From Lotus japonicus (lineage: Eukaryota; Streptophyta; Magnoliopsida; Fabales; Fabaceae): a stretch of DNA of 64,000 nucleotides. The notes beneath the pieces were generated by a model. The model did not search any database, had not been told where the DNA came from, and saw only the letters and a program-made list of their open reading frames with translations. The DNA is taken from positions 30,546,369-30,610,368 of the forward strand of contig NC_080044.1 in assembly GCF_012489685.1 (NCBI RefSeq). The letters run 5' to 3'. The position numbers and the translations under genes were made by a program. Within the stretch, counting starts at the first letter, position 1. Every line of letters begins with the position of its first letter. This document shows positions 45,153 through 55,943 of the stretch, in pieces.

Positions 45153-47087
45153 ATGAATGCATTTGATAGAGTGGTTGACCTCTGCCCACCGAGCTCCAAA
45201 TGGAAAATAAAAGTGAGAGTTATTCGTAGGTGGTTTTTACCTGCTGTTCTTATAAATGAAGCACCATCTACTTTGGAGATGGTTTTTATGGACCAAAATG
45301 TATGTATAATTTAGCTTTTTCATATTTTACTATTCAGCTATTAGAGTTGAATAATATTGCCTAACCTCTATTTTAATTAGGGAGATAAAATACAAGCATC
45401 TTTAGGGAAGGCCATGTTCCGTAAGTGGGCTCACCAATTTGTTGAAGGCAGTGTGTATGAGATATCCTTTTTGATTGTTTTGCCTGCTAAAGGATCATTC
45501 CGTGCTACTAAGCATGCGTATAGGTTATTATTTAGTGGGAAAACGAAGGTTATTGAGTCGGACTGCAATTTAATTCCAATGTCAGGATTGTCACTTAGAT
45601 CTTCTAAAGATCTTAATTGTCCTGAAATTCAAACTGATTTTTTAGTTGGTAAGTTAACTACTTGATTTGCATGATTTTCATGTTTGCAGAATTGTTTTAT
45701 TTTGGTTGTAATTTTATTTTTATGATTATTGATGTCAGATATGGTGGGGTTGTTAACTGCTATATCTACTCAGAGAATTCAATTAGGTGGATTGGAAGAA
45801 ATGAAGATGATTATGATGGAGTTATCTGATGAGAAGTAATTTCTCTAATATTTGGGATTATTGAGAGAGTCTTTCTAATTGTATGTTAAAAATTAGTTTA
45901 GTTAAGTGTTGATATCATCTAATTTATAACATTTCTAATAGGGGTAAAGTTGTATTTCTTGTGCTTGGGGACTGTGTGAGGATTGTGACTGAATATTTAT
46001 TGATTCATACCAATGAGAAGCCTGTGGTTGTTGTCCAATATGCCAAGATTAAGAAATGCAGACGTAAGTTTAACTGGTTTGTTGATTGTTTGAACACCAG
46101 TTTCTTTCATGGCTTTGTATTTAATTTATGCTTATTTTGAGATATAGATGGTTGGTCAATTGGTGCATAAATTTTTTACTCGCTGTAGGTGCAAATTTGC
46201 TTCAGACATTGATACCTGCTGCTAAAATTAGCTAAAATGCTGATATTGACGAAGTTATATCGTTTAAGAACAGGTATGCAAACAAGTTTTTGATTTGATT
46301 AATCAAATGTAAATAATTTTATTTTATTTTATTTGAAAATACTGATTAATGTATTCAACCATATTTTTATAGGATTCTTGCAAGTGGTATAGATGTTGGT
46401 GGACCTGTGGGTGATCTATCTTTTCTGAATTCTTCGTATCCAAAGATTGATGAAATTAGAGTGATATATCCAATTCAGGTATTTTGTTGGTGGAAAATGG
46501 ATTGTTAAATCTAGATTTGGGTATAGTCTTGTCATTTGAAGTTTGTTTGTTTGATGCACTAATTGATTGAGGTGTTTGGATGTTTAGGACTTGAAGGATT
46601 TGGATTATGTGTGTTCTTTCTATGAACCAATGGGACATAATGGACTCTGTCTTAATGTCGATGAAAACTATTGCAATGTTTATGAAGTGTGTGATTTCGG
46701 CAGGTCCATAGTGTTTAATTACTATGACATATGGGAAGCATATGAAGCTTCTTCTTTTTGTGAAAAAAAGGCAGTGGTATGCTGATTGATTAGTATGAAA
46801 TCTAAAGTGCAGTTGGTGTTTTTAATTATCTGTATGTTAGTTTAAGTTTTTATATTCTTTGGTGAATGCAGGCAAATATTTCTTGTGGGGGTTTAGCTGT
46901 TGAATTTGATAAAACCGAAGATGTTGTTCAACATTTTGTAAGCACAGAAGGTGGAAGTGAGGCCTCTAATTCTATTATTGGAAAATCTTTGTTACCATGC
47001 AAAAGGTTGTCTGTTGAGGGATCTTCTAAGGATGATGATGAAGGTTGTGAGAACAATTGTGCTGATGTGAAGGCAAGGAAGATTTAG
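45153..47087 (+). pseudogene. RPA70-like copy B (premature stop, altered C-terminus)
   Basis: Exons: 45153-45299, 45381-45648, 45739-45835, 45942-46063, 46189-46273, 46373-46478, 46588-46776, 46872-47087. Exons 2-5 have exactly the same lengths as in copy A, and the two OB folds are recognisable (WKIKVRVIRRW; GDKIQASLGKAMFRKW; EGSVYEISFL). A TAA at 46233-46235 (codon 227, where copies A and C have a Phe codon) ends the frame in exon 5; the other contig version has it too. Beyond it, the zinc-finger exons of A are absent: exon 7 corresponds to A's exon 9 region, without the Cys ligands. A truncated two-OB-fold protein could still be made; pseudogene is the simpler call. Confidence 0.8.
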
Positions 47088-48756
47088 GTGATATCAAATT
47101 ACTTGGAGTGTTAGGTTGGAGTAATATTCAGTACTATAGATTTGTATTTTTTTGGGGTTGATGTTGGAAGTATCTAATGTAAGCTATTTAGTATTTAAAT
47201 TTCTTAGAAAGATGGAGTATGGTGTTTGTTGTATATTGTAGTTGTCTAATTTATTTTGTTATCAAAGTTGTATGCCGTAATTTTCCTTCTATGTGGACTG
47301 GAAGTTTTTAGTTTTCTACATTTTAAGAATTATAAGACTATTGTATCTGGATTTGTAGATGTCATCTGATAAAGATAATAAAGGGAGATAATATGTTGAG
47401 TCATGGACCATTATATTTTATTTAACCTTTGTAATTTTTATTTATATCTTTGTTTTATAAGTAGTTCATATTTTGATTTGTTCGATAAAGCAAATAAGGT
47501 TAAAATATATTTTATGGTTTTTTATTTTGTTTGGGATTTGATTAAAAACGATCGAATGCGTATAATTGTTATAAGGATATTTTATTTAGATTTGATATAT
47601 TTATTTATTTAATTTATATGTGTTTTTTTCAGTTATATCGTGTGTAATTAATATATCATCTGGCCAGGGTTGTTAGTAAGGCAATTTTTTTTTTTAAATA
47701 TTGTTGTTGCAATCTAAGTATCCAGGATATTGAAATTATTTTTAATAATTATTTATTTGTTAATATAAAAATATTTAATAAAAATAATACTAATAGTTTA
47801 GTTTAGTTATTTGAATAACTATTATTAGAATAGCATTAAAAGATTAGTGATTAACTTTTTTTTAAAATTTGGAAACAATTAAGTGAAATTTAAATATTTT
47901 ATATTAATTAAAAAATTGGTAGTATAAGATATAATAGCATTATTTATTTTTTTATCAACAATGAAACGATTTAACTTTTAAAATTATAATATGTTAGAAC
48001 TTGTATATTGTAAAATTTTATTTACTAGAATTTAAATTTATTTTCCTTGGTTATAATTATTTGTTATTATAATTCTTGAAGTTATTTTCAATATGATATT
48101 TATAGATCAAATATATTTAAAGAATATTTAAAATAAAACATGTGATATAGTGAACATCAAATACCTTTTTGAGATTTTTTTATTTTTTACTATATTTGAT
48201 AAATTATTTTGTAGTGAAGTTTATGTTTATTATTTATTAGTTAGTAATTAATGGTATTTACATAAAAAGATATTTTCCAATTTTAAGACAACTTTTTTTA
48301 ATTGATATATAAATAAATTGTGATCTTGTTTTATTTTCTTTTATTTTATATAATAGTGATTGGGCTTTTTGTGTGGAAAAACTTTGAAAAGGATTTGACA
48401 TTGGCCTCTGTTATATACACGTGTGGTTTGCATTCGGAATGTCAATGAGGGAAGATTTTGTCAGGTTTAGAAGGATCTGGCATATGTGGTGTTCCTCTGT
48501 TTCGTATTTTGGGTAAGTTTCAGGTTGTAAAGGTGCTGCTGATTTTTGGGTAAATTGACAGGTTAGGGGCAAGGTGTCTGCCTTTTGAAGTGTTGTTTTC
48601 ATGAAGTGGGCGTGAAAAGGGATATGGTGAATTCGAAAACTCTTTTTGCCGCTTTGTCCATTATCTACTTGTTGAAGGTGATTTATATGTCATCTATCAC
48701 ACTCTCCAGTACGTGTCAGGTGATTGGTACTTGCATGTTTCCAATTTTGTTCAGTT
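47088..48756. other. AT-rich spacer, no gene seen
   Basis: Very AT-rich and without a supported frame. The last 600 bases (48141-48756) are unique to this side of the duplicated block and lead to the LINE target site. Confidence 0.5.
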
Positions 48757-49057
48757 ACTGTTGTAGATTTTTTTTTTTTTTTGAAAACGAAATGAATATT
48801 ATTAAGAAAATGCTTGACCCAAAATAACTCAAGGCAAGAATAACGTACAATCTGAAACAGAATGGTTCCTGACAAACCAAGTGCTTAAAAATGCACCAAA
48901 CCCACCACCAACCCGCATGATGGCTTCTAACATGTTCCCAAGAAGGAGCCTCGTTAAAACCTTACTGAGAAAAACCCATTGGGAAAAAACCCAGCAAGGA
49001 AAAAGAGTACCACCAACTTGGGAAAGCCACCATGCTTCTATAAAACATGCGAAATAG

Positions 49058-49450
49058 CCCAAACGGCAACAGGAAATTCGTATACAGTAAAAACAGCAGT
49101 ATTCCAATCTCTGTAGCATCAAAACAGCGAATAGAAACAGCAACCAAACGAAGCAGCAGCAACAAAAAACAGCAAAACAGCAACAGCAACAACAGCAAAC
49201 GCAGAAAACAGCAAACAGCAACCAGGAAGACAGCATCCAGCAACTCCAAACAGCAACCAACAAACAGCAAAACAGCAAAACAGACCCAAAGAAAACAGCA
49301 ACAGCAGCTTCAGCAACAACAAAGCAGAAATCTGCAACAGCAACAGCAACAGCAGCAAAACAGCAAACAGCGAAACAGCAAGACAGCAGCCAGCAACTCC
49401 AAACAGCGACAAAAAACAGCGAAAACAGCAGCAAAAATGGCCGGAATTTC
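49058..49450. repeat. (CAGCAA)-like low-complexity tract in LINE 3' region
   Basis: About 390 bases consist almost entirely of AACAGC, CAGCAA and AAACAGC words, giving Gln/Asn/Ser-rich frames on the plus strand and Cys/Leu/Phe-rich frames on the minus strand. The tract lies just after the end of RNase H coding, in the 3' UTR of the LINE. The conserved-looking GGGAAAAAACCC segment near 48980 follows it. Confidence 0.85.
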
Positions 49451-49515
49451 CACCCTCAGTTAGTTTACGGCCTTGCAAAAAATCAGTACCAAAAGAAATT
49501 ACCAAAATTGTTATG

Positions 49516-52500
49516 TCAGCCTTTGTGCCCATCATAATGCCAAATTGGCTCCTCACGAGAACATCCCTCCTTTGCTAACTCGTCCGCCTCCATGTTCCCC
49601 TCCCTCAAAATATGTGATACCCCACGACAAGCCACCAATGGAAGTAAATAGTCAATCATATTCAACTCATTTGTTAAATTCCAAGGTCTGTTTTTTGTCC
49701 CACACACCCAATCCACTGCGAGACTTGAGTCACTCTCAATTTCTACCGAATATACCGAATAATAAGGCATATAAGATTGCTAAAACCTCTGCCTCATCCG
49801 CACGTTTCACCTCCACCTTTCTAGAGAATTTTCCAGCCACCTTCTTGACATTATTCCTCAGAATTCCCCCAATGCCCGCCCTGCCCGATTGGAAAGAACC
49901 ATCCACATTGAATTTCAGAATCAATCCTTGAGGTGGCTTCCAAGGTATGACAGGCCGCGTGCTAACCTTAGCATGTACATCAATTTTTGTGAAACCCATT
50001 GCAAACTGATTTGCATCATAAGGTCAATCTTGCCACCAAGCTCTCATCCAGGTAAATATTAAAAATACATGAGACTCCCAAATAGCTTCTGGATCAAAAA
50101 TTTTATCATGGAAAATCACATTATTCCGTGCCATCCATATCTCCCAGCATAATGCATAAGGAATCAAATCCCATAAAATTCTTGAGGTACTTTTACGCAA
50201 CGCACCCCATTCATCCAACAATGTCGAAATTGATGCTGGAGCAGACCAGGAAATGCCCTCCCTGTGTAACACAGCTATCCATAACATCCAAATTCTCGGA
50301 CAATGCAAAAAAAGATGAGGCACCGACTCTGTTGTAGACAAGCAAAAGATGCAGGACGCACCATTCTCTAAGACCACCCCTCTTTGAGCTAGATTCTCCT
50401 TAGAAGCTATTCTGTTCTTCTGTACCTGCCACAAAAATAAAGCAATTTTGGAAGGTAAAATAGGCCTTAAGATTTGAGGTACTGACCAACCATCCTCAGT
50501 GAACCATCGAGCTTCTACTACTGCACACATAGATTTAACACTATAAAGACCCATATTATCATGTTTCCAAATGAGCGAATCAGCATACGCCCTCTCCCCC
50601 TGTTTTGGAACCAAAGTCTGAAGGAGTGCCTGCAAATCATGATACTGTTCTCTCTCCCAACCCAGAAAATCTCGAACAAAAGCAATATTCCACACCCACT
50701 GAGGACCAGCAACCGAACCACACTCCCCCACTGTTTCCCTTTTATTTACTGCCAAGGCAAACACCCGAGGGAAAGCCACGCTAAGAGGTGCAGCACCAAC
50801 CCAATGATCCAGCCAGAAAAACACACCACTCCCCCTCCCTATCTGACAAGCTAACCCATCCCTAAAAACACTGCCCACTAGCCCACTATCACGCCAAACG
50901 CCATACACGTCTGCCAAAGGCTTAGATAATTTTTTCACCTCAGCAGGATCAACATTAAAGGATATCAGTTGCAGCGGTAAACCATATTTTTTACAAACCA
51001 CCTCCCTCCAAAGTGCATCTCTCTCCCTGCCAAAACGCCACACCCACTTCAACAACATAGCCTTATTTTTCCATTCAAGGAAACCAACTCCTAATCCTCC
51101 AAACCGGGTACCTTTACACAAGTCTTCCCATGCTACCCACATGATTTTATTTTCGCCGGAAGGACCACCCCATAAGAAACGACGCATAATCCTCTCTAGT
51201 CGCTGAATTACCCCCTTTGGAGCTTTATAAAGAGCCATGTAGTACAAAGGAATTGCATTCAGAACAGACTTTATCAACACTAACCGCCCACTTAACGACA
51301 AAAAGCGAGAACTCCATAAGCCCAATTTTGCAGTCATATTTTCCAGCACCGGATTCCAGAAAGACAAGCGACTAGGATTACCGCCCAATGGGGACCCGAG
51401 ATAAATGAAAGGTAAAGAGCCTATTTTAAAATTCCACCAAGTTGCAGCTTGTTGTATCAAAGAAGGAGGAGCATTTACCCCATACACCGCTGATTTATTA
51501 AAATTTACTTTCAAACCTGAGCTGTACAAGAAAGCTTCAATTGCCATGGCCAAAGTCTAGAACTGAAATTCATCACAATCAGAAAACAGCAAAGAGTCAT
51601 CTGCAAACTGTAAATGATTTATGCGAAACCCCGGTGCCAATTCCACCCCACATGGTGCATCTCCTTCTAATAACTGATTAAGCATACAAGACATCCCATT
51701 AGCCACAATATTAAATAGTAAAGGTGAAAGGGGGTCACCCTGACGCAGTCCCTTTTGAATGTTGAAAAAATCAGAAGGCGAACCATTAACCAGGACCGCC
51801 AAAGAAGCTGTTGAAACACAAACCTGCATCCAGCTAATCCATTTTTCCCCAAAACCCATTTCCTGCAGAAGCTCCAGCATAAAATCCCAATCAACATTAT
51901 CATAAGCTTTTGCAAAATCAATTTTAAATAACAGACCTCCTTCTGGCCTTGAAGCCATGGTGTGAACAACTTCATTAGCAATTAAAGAGCAGTCTGCAAT
52001 CTGGCGACCAGCTGTAAAAGCAAACTGATTCTGACTTAGTAAACCTGGCAGCACCGAACTCAGACGCACAGAGAGGACTTTTGACAACAATTTATAGACA
52101 CTTCCAATTAAGCTGATTGGCCTGTAGTCTGAAATTTCCTCTTGCTGACCTCCTTTAGGAATAAGAGCTATAAAAGTAGAATTTAAACCCCTCACCAGCC
52201 TCCTTGTAAGGAAAAAGTCATTGAAGAAACAGAGCAAATCATCTTTAATTAAATTCCAGAATTTTTTGAAAAAATCCATACTAAAACCATCAGGTCCCGG
52301 AGCTCTATTGCCATCAAAATTTTTCACCACATCCCATATTTCCTCTACTGTAAATTCTGCTTCCAAAAAGTGCTTCTCTGCAACTGACACCTTGTTTAAT
52401 TTTATATTGGAGAACCACGGCCTAGGACCACCCTCTTTGCGTATAAAATTAATGAAATGGGCTCGCATAGCTTCTTTGATCTCATCTGGTGTAGTTAACA

Positions 52501-53664
52501 ATCTTCCACCATACCTAAGCTGTGTGATGGTTTTTTTACTGTACGTGTCTTACACACCCGGTGGAAATACTTTGTATTTCTATCCCCCTCCTTTAACCAC
52601 CGCACCCTTGACTTTTGTAACCATATTCTTTCCTCCTCACGATATGCCCTCCACAGAGCCTCTAAAACCACCCTTCTCTCCTTATTTAGCACCTCTGAAC
52701 CCCCTTCAGCTTCTAAATCACCCATCACCTCCTGTAGCCTCTTCTCTAAATTTGCAATTTTTTCCACACCCCAAGCACCCTTCTTTCTACGCCACTCTCT
52801 AATTTTTCCTCTCAACCCTCTCAGCTTTTGTTGCAACACATAACTGGACCACCCTTGAAACACAGCAGACCTCCACCAAGACTCTACTAATTCGTTAAAT
52901 CCCTCCTCATCTACCCAGTGATTGAAATAATAAAAAGGCTTAGGTCCTGAATCAGACACCCCAAAAAACAACCCCACCGCCCTATGATCAGATACATTCC
53001 ATGGTAAAACAGATTGGGACATATTAGAAAACGTTACCAGGACCTCATCAGATACCAACCAGCGATCCAAACGACTCCAAATCCCCTGATTCCGACTGGA
53101 GAACCAAGTGTAGTCGCCATTGTTCAGTGGCAAATCCAGTAAATTGCTGTCTTGTACAAACTGCTGAAAGGATGAGTCGCCCACGTCAAGAACACGACCT
53201 GAAGAGCGTTCAGATGCCAATAGAACGACATTAAAATCACCCCCTATACACACCAGACCACCGTGGCGCAAGACTCGATGTTTTAGAGCTTCAAAACAGA
53301 GATTACGGTCTGTCGCAGAATGAGGGCCATAGACATTTCCAATCAGCACTGTATGATCAATATTAGGCAATTTCACAGTCAGCAAGATAAACCAAGTTTC
53401 TATAGCCACTGTCAGGACCTGCAAAGAACTCTCCCTCCACAAACACATCAATCCACCAGCTGTTCCAACAGAACTAGATTCAGCATGCTGCATATTCAAA
53501 CTTTTAGTCCAAGAAGTTACCGTACGCTCCCGTAATTCATTAAGTTTGGTTTCCTGTAACAACACCAATTCTGGTTTCAAATGCAAAAGTGCTTTTTTCA
53601 CTGCTTCACGCTTCGTTACGCCTCCTAATCCACGTACATTCCAAGTCAGCCAAGGTCCTGACAT
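49516..53664 (-). pseudogene. LINE ORF2: endonuclease, reverse transcriptase, RNase H (decayed)
   Basis: ATG at 53664, one base after the ORF1 stop. Endonuclease: LTWNVRGLGG, VLLQETKLNE, CIGGDFNVV, SDHRAV. A frameshift near 52500 leads into the reverse transcriptase: APGPDGFSMDFFKKFW, IALIPKGG, DYRPISLIGSVYKLLSKVL, GLRQGDPLSPLLF and the catalytic HLQFADDSLLF. In-frame stops follow at 51559-51557 (TAG) and 50026-50024 (TGA). A zf-RVT-like part (PSKIALFLWQVQKNRIASKE) and RNase H (LKFNVDGSFQSGRAGIGGILRN; then, after a frameshift near 49740, IESDSSLAVDW and HILREGNMEADELAKEG) complete it. Three kinds of lesion mean it is not autonomous. Confidence 0.92.
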
Positions 53665-53665
53665 A

Positions 53666-55435
53666 TCAATTAAGATGTGGGTGATTTTGACGAATTTGTG
53701 TTTCTAAGCCACGAAGCATCAAAGCCTCTGACCCTCTCGGTTTCAAACCCAAACGTTTTCCAAGTAACCATGTTCTCTGAGCTCTAGTTGACACTCCATC
53801 CTCCCCTGGCACCGGCTCTAAGAAATCAACTGGAAGGGGCTTTGGTTTATTTTTACTTCCCTTTGGACGTCCCCGCTGCGAGTTCTTCTTTGACGAGTTT
53901 GAATTTGGTGTGTTAACTTCTGGCAGAAACTCTGGAACAGCAGTAACAACAAGCGTATTTGGACCAGAAGCAATAGGAGAGGGCACGAGTGGAGAACGTT
54001 GTGGCTCTATTATCTCTGGTGAAGAAGCAAGGCAAAGAGTCGCCCCTGGGATTGCACGTTGTCGAATAAGTTGATGAGGGGATGTACGTACAAACACGTC
54101 TGTAATTCCTCTTGTCACAGAACCTGGCAATTTTTCAACCGTAAAATCCAAGAAGCTGTTTTTTTTGTTTTGCACTAGAGGCAAACGCAGCCTATCTCCA
54201 ACACGTTTTGTGTGTAGTTGCTGGTGGTCCCCATTTAATTCATTAAAAGGCCAACAAATATTGGATTTCTGGTTCAAATTTTCAGCATTGAAAGAGTACC
54301 CAGTAACTGAAAATCCCTTCCCTTGATTTTGAATATAATTATCCAATATTTGTTTCCCATTTAAACTGATATCTTCCACTTTTAAATTATCTCTCCACTC
54401 CTTAATTTCATCAGTTGTATAACCTGAATTGATTAGGTCCTCTAGCTGTTCCTTTTGTTGCTCAACCGACTTAATTGCATTCAAATTTTTTGAATTTGCC
54501 GTAACGCACTCCATAACGCACGTGCCTGCTTCCCTCTCCCGTTCCAAGCGCACGTCCCGCTCCACACCACGCTCCACCTCCGGTGCCGCCACCTTTGCCG
54601 GCGAAACCCCGCCCACATCGTCTAAACAATCAGAGAAGGTTGTTTCACGACAAACCTGCAAGCCCTCCGCCGCTCCGTCCCGAAAAACCTCGTCCTCTTC
54701 ATCAGACGCAGCAACAACAGGGGAGTCGCAAACAATGTGATGTGTGTTGAGCCCAGTCAGAACATTCACCTCATTATCTCTTCCTTCTTCCCCCGTGATT
54801 CCATCATCATCACTCAGATTTTCATCTGAATTGTAAGCTTTTACTGGTGTCGATGGTTTCACCTCTACAGTCCCATAATCATAAGCAGAAGGATCCTTTT
54901 CAACCAAAATAATACACGACGTTCCGCTGACATCAACCGCCATAGTAAAACAGTGAAGAATTGGATGGTGCGTACGAACCAAGATACGAGCAAAATCAGC
55001 TCTATGCCGCAACAAAGTAGTGGAATCAGACATTACATAAGTCTCTAACCTGTTCCCGACAGAGGTAAAAAAAGCTTCACTCCACAAGCCCAAAGGTACC
55101 TGCCACAGTCGAATCCAGACAAGTTGAGCTACACCAAAAGAAAGTACCGAACACGGCTTCACATCATACAATTTCTGTTCCAAGAAAAAACTGCACTCTG
55201 TGATAGTCTCCTCCATCTCATCCTTCGTGTCAAATTCCAGTAGCACCTCATCCGCTCCCAGCGGAATTAAGCGAAAATTGAACAGGCCAATCTGACTGAA
55301 TTGATCCTGTAGAACGTCCACCGGCGTGGTCAATAAGGTACGTGCCCTGGCACACCTCTGAACCCATGCTTCATCTAACTCAGTCCCAGCAACATGTAAT
55401 TGGCAAACTTCTGGTTGCAGCGCATCTCCTTTCAT
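53666..55435 (-). CDS. LINE ORF1 protein, 589 aa
   Basis: An open frame from ATG 55435. The N-terminal part (residues about 1-170) resembles the DUF4283 domain of plant LINE ORF1 proteins, with a folded RNA-binding-like core (VLLEFDTKDEMEETITECSF; WIRLWQVPLGLW). The middle is acidic and low in complexity. Near the C-terminus an AT-hook-like motif occurs (QRGRPKGSKNKPKP). A CCHC knuckle is not obvious. In the LINE cycle ORF1 is thought to coat the RNA. It is intact even though ORF2 is broken. Confidence 0.85.
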   Translation of the reverse strand: MKGDALQPEVCQLHVAGTELDEAWVQRCARARTLLTTPVDVLQDQFSQIGLFNFRLIPLGADEVLLEFDTKDEMEETITECSFFLEQKLYDVKPCSVLSFGVAQLVWIRLWQVPLGLWSEAFFTSVGNRLETYVMSDSTTLLRHRADFARILVRTHHPILHCFTMAVDVSGTSCIILVEKDPSAYDYGTVEVKPSTPVKAYNSDENLSDDDGITGEEGRDNEVNVLTGLNTHHIVCDSPVVAASDEEDEVFRDGAAEGLQVCRETTFSDCLDDVGGVSPAKVAAPEVERGVERDVRLEREREAGTCVMECVTANSKNLNAIKSVEQQKEQLEDLINSGYTTDEIKEWRDNLKVEDISLNGKQILDNYIQNQGKGFSVTGYSFNAENLNQKSNICWPFNELNGDHQQLHTKRVGDRLRLPLVQNKKNSFLDFTVEKLPGSVTRGITDVFVRTSPHQLIRQRAIPGATLCLASSPEIIEPQRSPLVPSPIASGPNTLVVTAVPEFLPEVNTPNSNSSKKNSQRGRPKGSKNKPKPLPVDFLEPVPGEDGVSTRAQRTWLLGKRLGLKPRGSEALMLRGLETQIRQNHPHLN

Positions 55436-55473
55436 CCCTAAATTATTATTATCTCAAACTGTTGTAGATTTTT

Positions 55474-55847
55474 ATTATGTCTAACCGATTGGTAAACTAA
55501 GGGATATCTTTTATAATTAATTATTATATTATACATGAGCCGTGAGTCTGAAGTAAATAACAAATTAGTTTCTCTTAGTTGTTCTTTTTGGAAACAGTCC
55601 TAAAGGGTGTCTCTTATATGAGTTAAAATGATGGTAATCAGTTGTGATGTATAGTTAGGTTTAGTTAGATGGATTAAAATATCATTTTATTAAGCTTGGG
55701 TGCAATAGGCTGGTTTTACTGACAGGTACTCAAGTTTTAGATAAAACTTCGTAATAAGCAGTAAAAGTTAGGGATAAACTTTATCATTTATAATTGTTTA
55801 ATAAAAAATTTTGAATTACAAAATTTTAAGAGCCCGCCTATATTGCC
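55474..55847. other. Upstream region of RPA copy C
   Basis: AT-rich non-coding DNA between the LINE target duplication and the TATA box of copy C. Confidence 0.4.
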
Positions 55848-55856
55848 TATATAAGA
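55848..55856 (+). promoter_or_regulatory. TATA box of RPA70-like copy C
   Basis: TATATAAGA lies 96 bases before the ATG at 55944, similar to copies A and B. Confidence 0.55.
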
Positions 55857-55943
55857 TAGTAATGTGTTGTGGTCCAAGCTAAACGTGTTAGTAGTATTCA
55901 GTCTTTGCTTAAGATAAAGTTTCAGAACTTGGAGTAATTTGTG

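Larger units (their letters stand above)
37682..48140. repeat. Long near-identical block, copy 2 (right of gap)
   Basis: This block begins inside exon 8 of RPA copy A and repeats everything to 37581. Its own first 1.7 kb shows one-base discrepancies relative to the left block that break reading frames, while its later part is cleaner than the left block. It probably represents the same locus. Confidence 0.9.
48773..55457 (-). mobile_element. L1-clade LINE, nearly full length, 16-bp TSD
   Basis: The direct repeat ACTGTTGTAGATTTTT flanks the unit at 48757-48772 and 55458-55473. On the minus strand the element starts about 20 bases before the ORF1 ATG, then carries ORF1 (55435-53666), ORF2 with endonuclease, reverse transcriptase, zinc-finger and RNase H parts (53664-49516), a 3' region with a CAG/CAA-rich tract, and a poly-A tail (poly-T at about 48768-48781). 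ORF2 has several disabling changes. It inserted between RPA copies B and C. Confidence 0.92.

Noticed and set aside
37682..48140. Second independent set of env-like, polymerase and RPA genes
   Set aside because: Differences from the first block are limited to contig ends beside the N gap, so an independent duplication is not supported.
48829..49556. Long Cys/Leu/Phe-rich minus-strand ORFs
   Set aside because: They are the complementary reading of the CAGCAA tract in the LINE 3' UTR and have no domain.
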